Shown here piece after piece: positions 1 to 9,469 of a stretch of DNA of 64,000 bases. Both the position numbers and the translations under genes were made by a program. Below the pieces are notes generated by a model, which did no database searches, was not told the DNA's origin, and saw only the letters and a program-made list of their open reading frames with translations. Within the stretch, counting starts at the first letter, position 1; each line of letters starts with the position of its first letter. Origin of the DNA: Paenibacillus sp. RC334 (GTDB taxonomy: Bacteria > Bacillota > Bacilli > Paenibacillales > Paenibacillaceae); the NCBI RefSeq assembly GCF_030034735.1, contig NZ_CP125370.1:5131001-5195000 (forward strand), read 5' to 3'.

Positions 1-135
1 GGGTGGGTTGCTGTTCAGCATGGCACTGAATGTGCCACGGTTAATACCGGAGATTTTACTGAAGCTGCTAAATGTATAGCCCCTTTGCTTCAATTCTGTC
101 TCTATCTTTGAGCGGATCGTAGGTGTATATTCCAT
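1..135 (-). CDS. XRE-family HTH regulator, N-terminal part only (runs off the window)
   Basis: The first 45 codons of a second copy of the regulator found at 179-1576. Its HTH region (MEYTPTIRSKIETE onward) differs from that copy at only a few residues. I chose the ATG at 135 because a G-rich ribosome binding site (AGGGGGG) lies about six bases upstream; the in-frame ATG at 141 is too close to that site. The gene begins 43 bp after the stop of its neighbour, so the two look like a tandem duplication read in the same direction. The C-terminal part, presumably a TPR-like region as in the neighbour, is outside the window. The function beyond DNA binding is unknown. Confidence 0.8.
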   Translation of the reverse strand, partial: MEYTPTIRSKIETELKQRGYTFSSFSKISGINRGTFSAMLNSNPP

Positions 136-178
136 GTTCATCCCCCCTGTGTGGTCAGACAACAAGATAAATATTAGT

Positions 179-1576
179 TTAGGGAACCATTTGCTTCATA
201 CCATAACGCACTTCTTCAAGTACTTTTTCATATTCTGCAAGTTGTTCATGTGTAATATGTCCTGTTAGTTTTTCGAATAACAAGGTTACTCCCTTAATAA
301 ATGTACTCTTCGTGTTTAATTTAGAAGATACTCTAAGGCTTTTGATTATATTATCAATAGCTTCTGAATATCTGCCTGTATTGAAATAGTAACGCGCAAG
401 TTCCAAATACAAGCGAGAATAATTCCATAAAAGAGTGCTTATTTGATAGTGTGAAGATTTTGAAACAAATTTCTTATAGTCACCAATTTCCTCAGAGAAA
501 ACATCTAGAATACTTTCTAAAGAGAAATTGTACTTATTTGCCGACTCTATAATAGTGATTAATCCATGAGAAATTTCTTGGGGATTTTGCTGTAAAAGCT
601 CGACATAAGATGATAGACTGCTGACCTCTCCAATTAAAACTTTTAAATTAAGAAGATTAGCCTTTGCCCACAATTGGAGTCTTTTCACCCCTTGCAGCCC
701 ATTTTCATCCAGACTCTCAAACCATGTTAAATCTTCATAATAGGGAATGAATTTTAAAGCCTCTTCATACAATCCTTGATTCTCCAACGCATTTCCGTGC
801 AATAAATACCCTAAACCATAGTATACGACTAGAGGCTTTTCAGTATCGAAGCTATCTAGTTGCCTGTTTTTTGAACGGTTATAAACCTGTTGATGATAGA
901 CACTTATAGCCAGTGTACGGAGTTCTGTCGCATACTTTATTGCAGCCTCCCAATTACTTACGTTGAAATAAACATTAGTTAACTTTAATAATCCATCCAA
1001 CTGATAATTCTCTGGCAAACTTTTGCGGAACGAATTAAAAATAATAGCAGCCTGTAAGCTGCTTTCTAAATCTTCGGTAAGCGAGTAACAAAACAATCTG
1101 TATTGACTGATCGCTAGCCGCTCCGAGTGATAATATCTTTCGTTCTCTACTACACACTCGTAAAAGGGAACGGTCTCCTTTTCCTTGCCTGCTTTATGCA
1201 ACTCTTCTGCAAGCTCAAATATGGTCGGCACATAGGACAAATCCTCTGTCAGCCTCGATAAAACCTTCTGAATGAAGTCGCGCTTCTTCAACTCCACACA
1301 GCGCAACAGAAACGGCTTAATCCGCTTCCAATGCCCTTTTCCTTCGTAAAAGCATTCATCTATGTACAACTCATACAGCCAGCCCTCAGGATATTCCAAT
1401 GCCTTGGTAATCAAGTCCATCTGCCGAACCGAGATCGGCTTGGGCGGGTTACTGTTCAGCATGGTGCTGAATGTGCCACGGTTAATACCGGAGATTTTAC
1501 TAAAGCTGCTAAAGCTATAGCCCCTTTGCTTCAATTCTGTCTCTATCTTTGAGCGGATCGTAGGTGTATGTTCCAT
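179..1576 (-). CDS. XRE-family HTH regulator with helical TPR-like C-terminal region
   Basis: A 465-residue protein. Residues 1-70 form a Cro/C1-type helix-turn-helix (Ser/Thr-rich recognition segment ISGINRGTFSTMLNSN). The remaining ~390 residues are all-helical and rich in Tyr, Leu and Ala pairs, as in tetratricopeptide repeats. This architecture is shared by RRNPP-type regulators (Rap, PlcR, PrgX) whose TPR domains bind peptides, but no peptide gene is visible here, so a signalling role is inference. The start at 1576 is chosen over the ATG at 1591 because GAGGGGGATTGAC places a ribosome binding site correctly for it. A second, highly similar paralog starts 43 bp downstream. The divergently oriented sigma factor gene starts 298 bp upstream. 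Confidence 0.85.
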   Translation of the reverse strand: MEHTPTIRSKIETELKQRGYSFSSFSKISGINRGTFSTMLNSNPPKPISVRQMDLITKALEYPEGWLYELYIDECFYEGKGHWKRIKPFLLRCVELKKRDFIQKVLSRLTEDLSYVPTIFELAEELHKAGKEKETVPFYECVVENERYYHSERLAISQYRLFCYSLTEDLESSLQAAIIFNSFRKSLPENYQLDGLLKLTNVYFNVSNWEAAIKYATELRTLAISVYHQQVYNRSKNRQLDSFDTEKPLVVYYGLGYLLHGNALENQGLYEEALKFIPYYEDLTWFESLDENGLQGVKRLQLWAKANLLNLKVLIGEVSSLSSYVELLQQNPQEISHGLITIIESANKYNFSLESILDVFSEEIGDYKKFVSKSSHYQISTLLWNYSRLYLELARYYFNTGRYSEAIDNIIKSLRVSSKLNTKSTFIKGVTLLFEKLTGHITHEQLAEYEKVLEEVRYGMKQMVP

Positions 1577-1873
1577 GTCAATCCCCCTCATCGAGTTTCA
1601 ATCATATGAATAATGTTTCTTTTTATGTAAAATACGTCCTAAAAATAATCTTAAAATAATACAATAATGTGAAAGAAGAGAAATAAATGGTTTATATACT
1701 CACTCTAATTTATGATGCCTTAGACAGAAGTTTTTTTTTAACGAATCCCGTGATAATTGAAAAGTTGAATGAAGTACATAAAGAGAGGCATTAAAGCAAA
1801 CTTCAAGTTTTTTTATTTGAATGTCACAAATGCATCCCTTTTTCAGTTATATAGGCAGAGAGGAGGGAAGTTA

Positions 1874-2449
1874 ATGGAAAAACTACATGTAAATAAGCAA
1901 GATGCAGATATCAACCTTGTAATAGAACAGGTACAAACGGGCGACAAACAAGCATACACACATATCATACGGCGTTATCAACAACAGATCTTTTTATATT
2001 GCTACTATTTACTTAAAAATCAGGAAGAAGCGGAAGATGCTGCTCAAGAAATATTTATTAAAGGGCTTGAGCACATCCATCAGTTCGTACCTACAGCCTC
2101 CTTTTCAGCTTGGCTATACAAAATTGCTCAAAATCACTGTAATGACTTATTAAAAAGAAACACTAGAACGTTTAAATCCTTCATCCAGTATAAATTGAAC
2201 CTGAAGCAACAACCAGTACACGAATATACAGATTTAATTCACGAGTTACTGGATCATCTAACGTTAGAAGAGAGGCAAATTTTATTGTTGCGCTCGTTGG
2301 AAGAATACAGCTATGAAGAGATTGCGACAATTATGGAACTAAAACCATCAAATATCCGGAAAAAATATGAGCGACTCCGTAAAAAACTAAATCACCAAAA
2401 GGAAAAGGGAGGAAAAAAGTATGAACAATCCTTTAAAACCGGAAGATAA
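1874..2449 (+). CDS. ECF-type RNA polymerase sigma factor
   Basis: A 191-residue sigma-70 family protein of the extracytoplasmic-function type. Residues ~25-95 resemble region 2 (YRRY-like start RRYQQQIFLYCYYLLK, then the acidic EEAEDAAQEIFIKGL helix). Residues ~125-180 are region 4 with the helix-turn-helix YSYEEIATIMELKPSNIRKK. It would direct RNA polymerase to a small regulon in response to an envelope signal. The ATG at 1874 is used because AGGAGGG lies just upstream; an in-frame ATG at 1769 has no such site. The 3' end overlaps the next gene by 29 bp, which indicates translational coupling with its anti-sigma factor. No autoregulatory promoter could be assigned with confidence. Confidence 0.9.
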   Translation: MEKLHVNKQDADINLVIEQVQTGDKQAYTHIIRRYQQQIFLYCYYLLKNQEEAEDAAQEIFIKGLEHIHQFVPTASFSAWLYKIAQNHCNDLLKRNTRTFKSFIQYKLNLKQQPVHEYTDLIHELLDHLTLEERQILLLRSLEEYSYEEIATIMELKPSNIRKKYERLRKKLNHQKEKGGKKYEQSFKTGR

Positions 2450-3566
2450 AGAAATCGAGCATTTACAAAAGCTTATTCGGAATACTCCAATACAAGTTGA
2501 TTTAATTAATAAAACGATGGAGCGCTATGGGAAAGTAGAAGGAAAACGATATAAGCGATCTAACATTCGACCAAAAAGGAAACGTAATACAATTATTGTG
2601 ACTTCTATTATGCTTGCAATGACATTTATGCTTATGGTTGGTACTGGCTTCATTTCCCCGACAATGGCCGCCTCCTTAAAACAAATTCCAGGCATGAATT
2701 CTATATTCCAGCTAGCTGGTGATCTTGGTTTACAAACAGCGGACGAAAAAGGGCTGCTATCAAAACCAAATCTTAGCGACACCCATGATGGTCTGACTCT
2801 CAGCGTACCAGAGGTCATATTCGACGGAACACGAGTATCTATAGCATTAGAGCGAAAAACTTCCGATAAAAGATTTTTAAACACCGAATTACCCTTATTA
2901 CTTGATGATTTAATACTTTCCATTAATGGCGAAGAAATTAATTCTTCTTATGTACCTACAAACACCAGCAGCTCCATTGACTCATATACGATACCTGGAA
3001 AAAATTCGAATTCAACCATTATACAATTTTCAGATTTACGTAATCAAGGAGGAAAACCTTTTCCAGATAAGTTTGATTTAACAATTTCCATGCCTGTCTC
3101 CGGCATTAAGCAGCCATTTAAAATAGAAATTCCTGTGGAAAAGAATACTAAGAATAACTTAGTTTTTACACCATCCCTTAAGCGAGAGTATAAAAACATT
3201 GACTATACTCTAGAAAAAGTTGAGCTCACGCCGATTACAACCAGCATCACAACTCGCATAAAGCTACCTGCTAATTCAAAAATTTCTTCGTCACTTCCTT
3301 TGTTCTTGAGTTATGAAATTTACGATGATAAAGGAAAGCAACTAAATTTTATTAGCAACAATGGTTGGAGTGCAACTGATGGCAACGTTCTGATAAATGA
3401 TTCACGATTTGAACCTTTCCTCTCTCTTCCCAAAGAAATTACTATAAAGGTTTACAAATCTATCTTAAAAAAGGGTGATAGGAGTAAATTCGAACTAGGG
3501 AAAGATGGAAATCCAAAAAAAGAGTATTTCCCTGATTTAGAAATTACTTACCCAATTAATCCATAA
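2421..3566 (+). CDS. DUF4179-type membrane anti-sigma factor
   Basis: A 381-residue protein with a cytoplasmic N-terminus (residues 1-55), one transmembrane helix at about 57-80 (TIIVTSIMLAMTFMLMVGTG) and a ~300-residue extracytoplasmic part. The segment after the helix (SPTMAASLKQIPGMNSIFQL) is typical of DUF4179 proteins, which are encoded beside ECF sigma factors in Bacillales. The predicted role is to hold the upstream sigma factor at the membrane until a stress signal releases it. It begins inside the sigma gene after GGGAGGAAAAAAGT, so both are made from one message. The signal sensed is not evident from the sequence. Confidence 0.85.
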   Translation: MNNPLKPEDKEIEHLQKLIRNTPIQVDLINKTMERYGKVEGKRYKRSNIRPKRKRNTIIVTSIMLAMTFMLMVGTGFISPTMAASLKQIPGMNSIFQLAGDLGLQTADEKGLLSKPNLSDTHDGLTLSVPEVIFDGTRVSIALERKTSDKRFLNTELPLLLDDLILSINGEEINSSYVPTNTSSSIDSYTIPGKNSNSTIIQFSDLRNQGGKPFPDKFDLTISMPVSGIKQPFKIEIPVEKNTKNNLVFTPSLKREYKNIDYTLEKVELTPITTSITTRIKLPANSKISSSLPLFLSYEIYDDKGKQLNFISNNGWSATDGNVLINDSRFEPFLSLPKEITIKVYKSILKKGDRSKFELGKDGNPKKEYFPDLEITYPINP

Positions 3567-3573
3567 AAATAAG

Positions 3574-3611
3574 TAAGTGAAGGAAGTGAAGCGTACTTCA
3601 CCTCCTTCACT
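3574..3611 (-). terminator. Intrinsic terminator between convergent genes
   Basis: A 15-bp inverted repeat (3577-3591 with 3596-3610, one mismatch, four-base loop). On the minus strand it is followed by a T-rich stretch, so it best serves the small secreted protein gene. It may also stop the opposing anti-sigma message. Confidence 0.7.
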
Positions 3612-3622
3612 GCATACAAATA

Positions 3623-3985
3623 CTATCTTTCAACCTTAAAAGTATAAACCCCAAGTTTGTCTCCATTAGATTTATATGCCGCCACTTGAGCTGTTCCGTA
3701 ACCTATCATTTTAGCCTTATTGCCATGAAGTTCGACAACATCACTTCCGTACAAAATCATCCAGTTAGAACCTTCCATTCTATATGTGCTACCTATGCCT
3801 AAACGAAGTATGGGACTATCCTGCTTTGTAATGGGTGCTTTTTCTCCGTTGGCAGGACTAAAGGTTACGGTTACTTTTGCCGGAGTTACAGCTGATGCCG
3901 TTGAACTTACTGGTGAAGCCGATGCTACTCCCCCTAAAGATAACGCTAGCGCAGAAATTGATAATGCTAAGATGGCTTTTTTCAT
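3623..3985 (-). CDS. Small secreted protein of unknown function
   Basis: A 120-residue protein with a clear Sec signal peptide (MKKAILALSISALALSLGG, cleavage near ASA at residue 23). The mature ~95 residues contain a Thr/Val-rich segment followed by a compact, probably beta-rich domain ending in YTFKVER, which resembles the closing strand of Ig-like or copper-amine-oxidase-like surface modules. No catalytic motif is visible. A good ribosome binding site (GAGGAGAAATGACAA) precedes the ATG. It is convergent with the sigma/anti-sigma pair and could belong to its regulon, but nothing in the sequence proves this. No family name could be assigned. Confidence 0.75.
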   Translation of the reverse strand: MKKAILALSISALALSLGGVASASPVSSTASAVTPAKVTVTFSPANGEKAPITKQDSPILRLGIGSTYRMEGSNWMILYGSDVVELHGNKAKMIGYGTAQVAAYKSNGDKLGVYTFKVER

Positions 3986-4407
3986 TTGTCATTTCTCCTC
4001 TTTAATAGTCTTCTTTCTAAGCTACTAAATGCCTTGCTTTATGTCTGTGACTACGTTTCTGTTGTTCTCAAGCTATTAGTACTTAACTAATCAAACATTG
4101 AACTTCCAATCATTTATAGATCATCAAGATATTAACCTTTTCATTTCCCCATCTCCTTTCTTCTAATTAATTCCATTATATTTCTTGATGTCTTTTGAAA
4201 AGGATATTTTTAAACAAATCATTTCTTTTTTTACAAAATAATCAATAAAAAGACCAATCCCTTAAGATTGGCCTAGTCTAATTGCATATGATCTTGAAGA
4301 CTCTCCATAGAAACTGGTGGCTTAAACCAAGAGAAGAACGTAATGCCCCCCCCTCTCTTAGCAAATAATCCGTTGATTCACATGTTGCCGTATAACGGAC
4401 GCTTGTC
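3986..4407. other. Intergenic stretch between the small secreted protein and cel44C-man26A
   Basis: AT-rich, 420 bp. It holds the upstream region of the small secreted protein gene and, near 4244-4273, the terminator of the glycoside hydrolase gene. I see no further coding sequence. Confidence 0.6.
4244..4273 (-). terminator. Intrinsic terminator of cel44C-man26A
   Basis: Six-base-pair core stem CCAATC/GATTGG (4254-4259 with 4266-4271). Read on the minus strand it is followed by TCTTTTTATT. It lies about 135 bp past the stop codon of the enzyme gene. Confidence 0.7.
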
Positions 4408-7400
4408 TTAATTAGCTGTCGGTTCAGTTCCCCAAACAAGTACGCCATTATGATACAACGTAGCTTTCGTATGATCAGCATATGAAGTCTGCGTGCCTTT
4501 ATAAGAGTAATCGTCACTTTCGTTATAGTTCGACCAGTCTGTTTTATGAATACGGGTTTGAATTTCGCCCGTGCTTCCTCCAAGTGCTAACACGCCTGCA
4601 TTCGAGTTGAAGCTGACTTCCAAATAATAATCAGCGCCTGTTACAGATTTATCCATTTTAACCAGCTTGCCATTCAGCTTCGAGCAGCTCAGCGTCGCAT
4701 AGTCGCAGTTGAATGTCTGCGCGCGGTCGCCGTCGATCGTGTAGTAGTAGCGAATTTTCAACTCGTTGATCGGTACGGAGTTTGTACCTTTGTTTAAAAT
4801 TTGGAAATACGGCTTCAATTGATTGTCGTTCACATTGGTATCCGCTGCGTGATACTGGAGCAACAGTCCCTTTGGCGGCTCCTGAGCATCCGCTTTCGGC
4901 GCTGCGCTAGCCGTGTTCGAAACCGATTGTCCTGCATTGTTCTTCGCTACGACTTGGTAGTAGTACGTCGTGTCTGCCGTTACGGCTGTGTCGGTGTAGC
5001 TGCTTCCGTATACATCGCTCGCTACTGTGGCGAACGCGCCGTTTTCAGCCGTCGAACGCTTCACTTCATAGCTTACCGCATTCGCCGATGCTGTCCAGCT
5101 CAGCTTTACTTTCGCCGTTTCGCCCGCTGCGTTCAGCGTGAAGCTGCCCGGTACTGACGGCTGTTCGGTAATGCCATACGTTTTTAAGTTAGTCGGGAGC
5201 TTTTCAAGCGTAATGACGTTCGGATGATTATACACTTTTTTCAGATGCTCAAGGCTGTTTTGTTTGCCGTCTCTCAGAAAATCCCCATACCATGTAGCAA
5301 ACCAGCTCCAATGGGCTTGATACGCCTTCATCAAATCAGGATCCGGGATAGGTCCGTTTTCGCTCATGGCAACTAACTTTTTGTCCTTGCCCAATGTAAC
5401 AAGGTCTTCATATTTTGCAATTTGCGGACTGTAGTCGCCTGCTTGCGGATAAGAGTCAAAGCTCAAAATATCCACATACTCGTCTCCCGGATACCAATCC
5501 GGAGCAACAGAATTCCAAACCCAAATCAGATTGTTCAATTTGTGCACATTAGTCAAACGGTCGTGCATTAAAATATACAATTTTTTAACAGGCTCAGGAC
5601 CTTTAGCGCCCCACCAGAACCATTTGCCTTCCGCTTCGTGCAAAGGACGGAACAGGACAGGAACTTTCGCATCCTGCAACTTCTTCAATTGCCCTGCAAT
5701 CACATCGATGTCGCGAATAAGCAATTTATAATCTTCGGACTCTGGATTATTCATCGCATATTCTATATCGAATGTAGTCGAATCGGCATAGAAGCCTCTC
5801 CACCATTCTTTTCCTTGCGTATCGATAAGACCTTTCGGCGCGTTCCAGTGCCATGCAAAGGTAACGATGCCCCCTTGCTTATCCCATTCAATCGCCTTTT
5901 CCGTCTCTGTGGAACTAAGACCGTGTTCCGCTCTGCTTGGCGAATAGTCAATCAGGTCAAGCGCCGCAATAGCCGGCTTTTTACCTACATTTGCTTGAAG
6001 CCAATCAATTTCGGGCATATCCTCTTGACCGGAAAGCATATTCTTCCCGTATTGATCAACCAGGTAGTTCATCAATGCTTTTGCTTCTACCGTCGCATTC
6101 GGATTGATGAGCGTTTTGGTTACCGCATGCGGTGGACGGTCAGCAGCAGGCTCCAGCTTGACGTAGTCGATATCGTACCAGCCCCAGCCTGTTTCAAAAC
6201 CAATCGTATTCGCCCCTGCATTCAACAGAACCTTACCACCGGAAGTTTCTTTAAAATCAGCCGATTTCCAAAGTACCAGCTCGCCAGACGCTTTGCCGTT
6301 TAAAGAGAAATTCGTGCGTTTGTCATCATGAGGAGAACGGTAGCCGATTGTAAGATTGTACAAGCCTGCCGTTGGAGCCTGAATCGTCATCGTCAGGGAA
6401 TCCCCTGCATTGTGGAAATTAGTTACATAACCAGTACCTGAGAAGCCGGTCCCGCTGGATTCCACAATGGTTCCCTTCAGCGTGCCATCTTCGGCTTCAT
6501 AGCGAACAGGACCGTCTACAGGCGTCCTCGGAACCGCTTTCAAGACATTGGATTCGCTCGTTCCCGCATTTGTTTTTGCGGTTACTTTATAATAGTAAAA
6601 AGTGCCGTTCGTTACGTTAGTATCCGTATAAGACGTTTCGATCAAGTTGGATGCTACAGCAGTAAAAGGACCGTTTTCATACGTTGCCCGCTGTACACTG
6701 TAACCTACAACTCCGCTGGAAGCGTCCCAGGACAAATCGACTTTCCCATCGCCAGCCTCAGCTCTCAGCGCAAAGCTTTCAGGACCTTCCCCAGGTGGCA
6801 CAGACGTATCATTGCCGGCAGTCAACACGATGTGATAAGCCGTCAAAGGCGGTACTGTATAGGTAAAGCGGTTGCCTGAAATTTGCGTAATTGGCGCTGC
6901 TTCCTTAATTTGCGAGCTATTTTTGTCGAAGCCCCATACTTTACCGGAACCGTAAGTCGTCTCGCCGGAAAGATCGAATTGGGCGTCGAATGCACTGTCC
7001 ATGCTTTTATTCATGACAACGAGGTGCAGTTCTTTGTAGGATGCATCCGTTACGGAAGCATGCACCGAGCTATTGACAATATCCGACGTTTGCACATTAA
7101 CGCTGATATCACCGAAAGTAGAGCTTTTTCCGTCATAATTGCGGTAAAGCTTGTAAGCGGCACTAACGTAGTTGTTGGCACCATCCTTTAACTTCCAGTA
7201 GTTTGCCATATAAACATCGTTTTTGCCCAAGATGCCCAGCACATCGGTCATAGCGATACCGCCGGAAATATCATTTTCGCCGCCATAGCTATACTCGGTC
7301 AAAGCCAGCTTGGTTCCCGGGTAATACTTATCCACCGACTGCTTCAATCGAGGCAGTAAAGGCAAGAATTCGCTGTTCCATTGAGCGATCCAGCTATCTT

Positions 7401-8471
7401 CCTTGTAGGTCGGATCCCACAAAGTACGAGGCGCCTGCATTCTGGCTTTCTTCGTTTCGTCGTTGCCTACCTCATTCGTAATTCGTATGCCTCCGCCCAT
7501 CGCTTCGGGATACCAGTGTACATCGAAAACATCCAGCAATCTCTTGCCTTCGGCTTGCGAGCTGAGACGCATTTGATCCAGGTAATAGTCCACGAACCAG
7601 CTGTAGTTTCCTTTTACAGAGTTCCAATCAGGTGCAGTTTGAAGATCTTTATAGGCGCCAAAACCGTAAAGAACCGGCCCAAAAATTTCCGCACCCGCGT
7701 CAACCGATTTGACAGATTTGGATAAACTTACCGACCGATCTACCAACTCTTTCGCTCCGACATTTTCACCATGAATGCGTGGATGCGTATGCGACCAGAG
7801 AGCGGGTTCATTGTCAAGCGCATATCCTTTCACACCCGTCTTTGTTGAAGCAGCGCCGTACTTTTTCACTAAAAAGTTGACGAATTCATCCGCATAAACC
7901 TGATTGTCATTCAGATCAGGCTGCAGTTGAAACGGCGCATTTTTAGCGTTTACGACCTGATTCCAACGAGCGGAAGGAGCCTTTTCGCTTTCCTGCACAC
8001 TTCCATTTCCATCCTTGGCCACATAACCGGCCATCGGCAGCGTAACTAAAGAATAAGTGCCTAGCTTCAGCGATTGATCATGAAACGAAGTCGTCACCGC
8101 CCCCGGCTTTTCACATTCAGCTTTTGTCAGACCGCCATTGTCGCATAAATAGTTATCGCTGGATTGCTCCCAATCGCTTCCTGCATTGGACATATTGTTT
8201 TCCCAGTTATATCCGGTCATTCGATTGCCACCAAGTCGTCTGGCAGTCAGATTCTCATCGCCTGCCAACTCCTGATTCGTACCGTAAATATAAGGGCTAA
8301 TAGGCTTACGATCCTTGGATGTATCAACTTTAATGGTAACGGTCTTTGCCGTTTGACCGTGAACTACAGTTGGACCCGATAGAGCCCCCCTACTATAATC
8401 GTGCATGCCATGACGACAGGCAGCCATTTGGAACGTTTGAACCAAATACTACTACTATTTTCCACCTTCAT
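4408..8471 (-). CDS. cel44C-man26A: Bifunctional endoglucanase/mannanase (GH44-Fn3-CBM35-GH26-Fn3-CBM3), frameshifted in the signal peptide
   Basis: A secreted plant-cell-wall-degrading enzyme. Corrected length is about 1354 residues: signal peptide (1-38), GH44 endoglucanase/xyloglucanase (general acid in DNEPALW, Glu222; nucleophile in LALTEYSYG, Glu393), Fn3 (~565-650), CBM35-like module, GH26 mannanase (~790-1100; RPLHEAEGKWFWWG and VAMSENGP hold the two catalytic Glu), second Fn3, and a C-terminal CBM3 cellulose-binding module. The order matches Cel44C-Man26A of P. polymyxa. The true start is the ATG at 8471, after AAAGGAGGAAAGCGGC. In the sequence as given, its frame closes after MACTIIVGG, because the C-run at 8385-8390 has six bases where seven are needed. 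The rest is uninterrupted. Without correction the enzyme would lack its signal peptide. Confidence 0.92.
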
Positions 8472-8491
8472 GCCGCTTTCCTCCTTTAAGT

Positions 8492-8524
8492 TTGAAAAGA
8501 GCGGCACCCATACGAGTGCCGCTC
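8492..8524 (-). terminator. Intrinsic terminator upstream of cel44C-man26A
   Basis: Nine-base-pair perfect stem (8499-8507 with 8516-8524) followed on the minus strand by CTTTTCAAAC. It sits just after the CBM3 relic, so it was probably the terminator of that lost gene. It separates the relic from the downstream enzyme gene. Confidence 0.75.
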
Positions 8525-8539
8525 CGTCAGGCTTTAAGG

Positions 8540-8890
8540 CTACTGACCCCAAACGAGTTTATCGTTCTGGTACAGCGTCACCTTACTCTAATCTGCAAAT
8601 TAATTTTTTTTGTAGGATCGTAGGAGTATTCATCTGCCACATTGTAGCTCGTCCACTCGTTTTTGTTGATAAGCGCTTGAATTTCGCCAGTCGAAGCTCC
8701 AAGTATCCGGTTGACTACACTCTCCTCTCCGTCCGAAATCCAGAATTGGCCCAGATCTTCAAGTGTTGCAACAGCCGTATTCACACCGCACATGATGGGT
8801 TTGCCGTTTGCATCAAGGTAATACCGTTACCGGCTTCTTGTTGACAAATGTGTAATAGTACAGCTCTGCTATACGTTCTACCGACCAAGC
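8540..8890 (-). pseudogene. Relic of a CBM3-containing (cellulase-like) protein, C-terminal end only
   Basis: Minus-strand fragments in at least three frames match a CBM3 domain when compared with the C-terminus of the neighbouring Cel44C-Man26A. The fragments include an ELYYYTFVN piece near 8860, then GASTGEIQALINKNEW and YNVADEYSYDPTKK (8600-8690), and finally TLYQNDKLVWGQ and a stop at 8540-8542. The fragments keep the order of the domain but are separated by frameshifts and stops. The rest of the original enzyme is missing. This is most likely the dead tail of a second cellulase that once preceded cel44C-man26A. Confidence 0.75.
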
Positions 8891-9327
8891 CTGCATATCG
8901 AACTATTTGTTGGACGGAGGTCCATATACATAGATTATTCCATATAGCCATATAGTAGAACATGAATTCGCCGCTTGGACATTTGCTGTAACCGCCGTTC
9001 CAACTGTTCGTTGCGCCGCCGATCAGCCGTCAGCCGAAGACAGCCATATATAAAACTCAAGCTGGCGTTTCGGGGACGTATCCCTTTCAGTCTTGCTTGC
9101 CTGTTGCCGATTAAATAACCATAAAGCTTGGGGTATCGAAAAAGCCCCTTAGCCAAGGGACTTTTTTATTTTGCGGATTGCAAATCTCTATATCTGCTCC
9201 CAAATAGGGGCAGTACCTGGAACGAAGGGCATGGAGAACGGGCTGAAGGGCGGGCTATCATATTGCTTTATGTAGTCTTTATCATCTCAGTAGACACGGA
9301 GCCTGATAAACCATTCCTCATGGAAAA
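8891..9327. other. Non-coding remnant stretch
   Basis: No intact gene is visible on either strand. It contains the bidirectional terminator at 9141-9167. The rest may be unrecognisable remains of the genes whose ends are seen on either side. Confidence 0.5.
9141..9167. terminator. Bidirectional intrinsic terminator
   Basis: Nine-base stem with one mismatch (9142-9150 with 9155-9163), loop AGCC, and T-runs on both strands (six on plus, five on minus). No intact gene flanks it now. Confidence 0.7.
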
Positions 9328-9402
9328 TTAATACGCCGTCCAGTCGCCACCGGCGGCGATCACGACCCCGTTTATGAAACGGGAATCTTCAGACGCAATA
9401 GT
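9328..9402 (-). pseudogene. Relic: last ~24 codons of a short-chain dehydrogenase
   Basis: The minus strand encodes ASEDSRFINGVVIAAGGDW followed by TAY and a TAA stop at 9328-9330. This is close to the standard C-terminus of SDR oxidoreductases (ASDDA-F-TG-V--VDGGWTAY). Nothing upstream of codon 24 matches the family, so only the tail remains. It overlaps the small reading frame at 9372-9464 in another frame. Confidence 0.6.
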
Positions 9403-9464
9403 TTTTCAATATTTTCATCATTCTTCTTCAATCTATTCAGAAACTCTTGTTGATTCACACCCAT
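9372..9464 (-). CDS. Possible 30-residue small protein
   Basis: A short, highly charged reading frame (MGVNQQEFLNRLKKNDENI...) starting directly after the stop of the gene at 9470-9853. AGGGGAG precedes the GTG at 9458 at good spacing, which would give 28 residues, and is too close to the ATG at 9464. It may be a translated tail of the same message or chance. Its 3' half overlaps the SDR relic in a different frame, so it could be a product of the rearrangement that destroyed that gene. Confidence 0.3.
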   Translation of the reverse strand: MGVNQQEFLNRLKKNDENIEKLLRLKIPVS

Positions 9465-9469
9465 CTCCC

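Noticed and set aside
1331..1552. Plus-strand open frame opposite the XRE regulator
   Set aside because: Antisense shadow of the HTH coding region with no ribosome binding site or family match.
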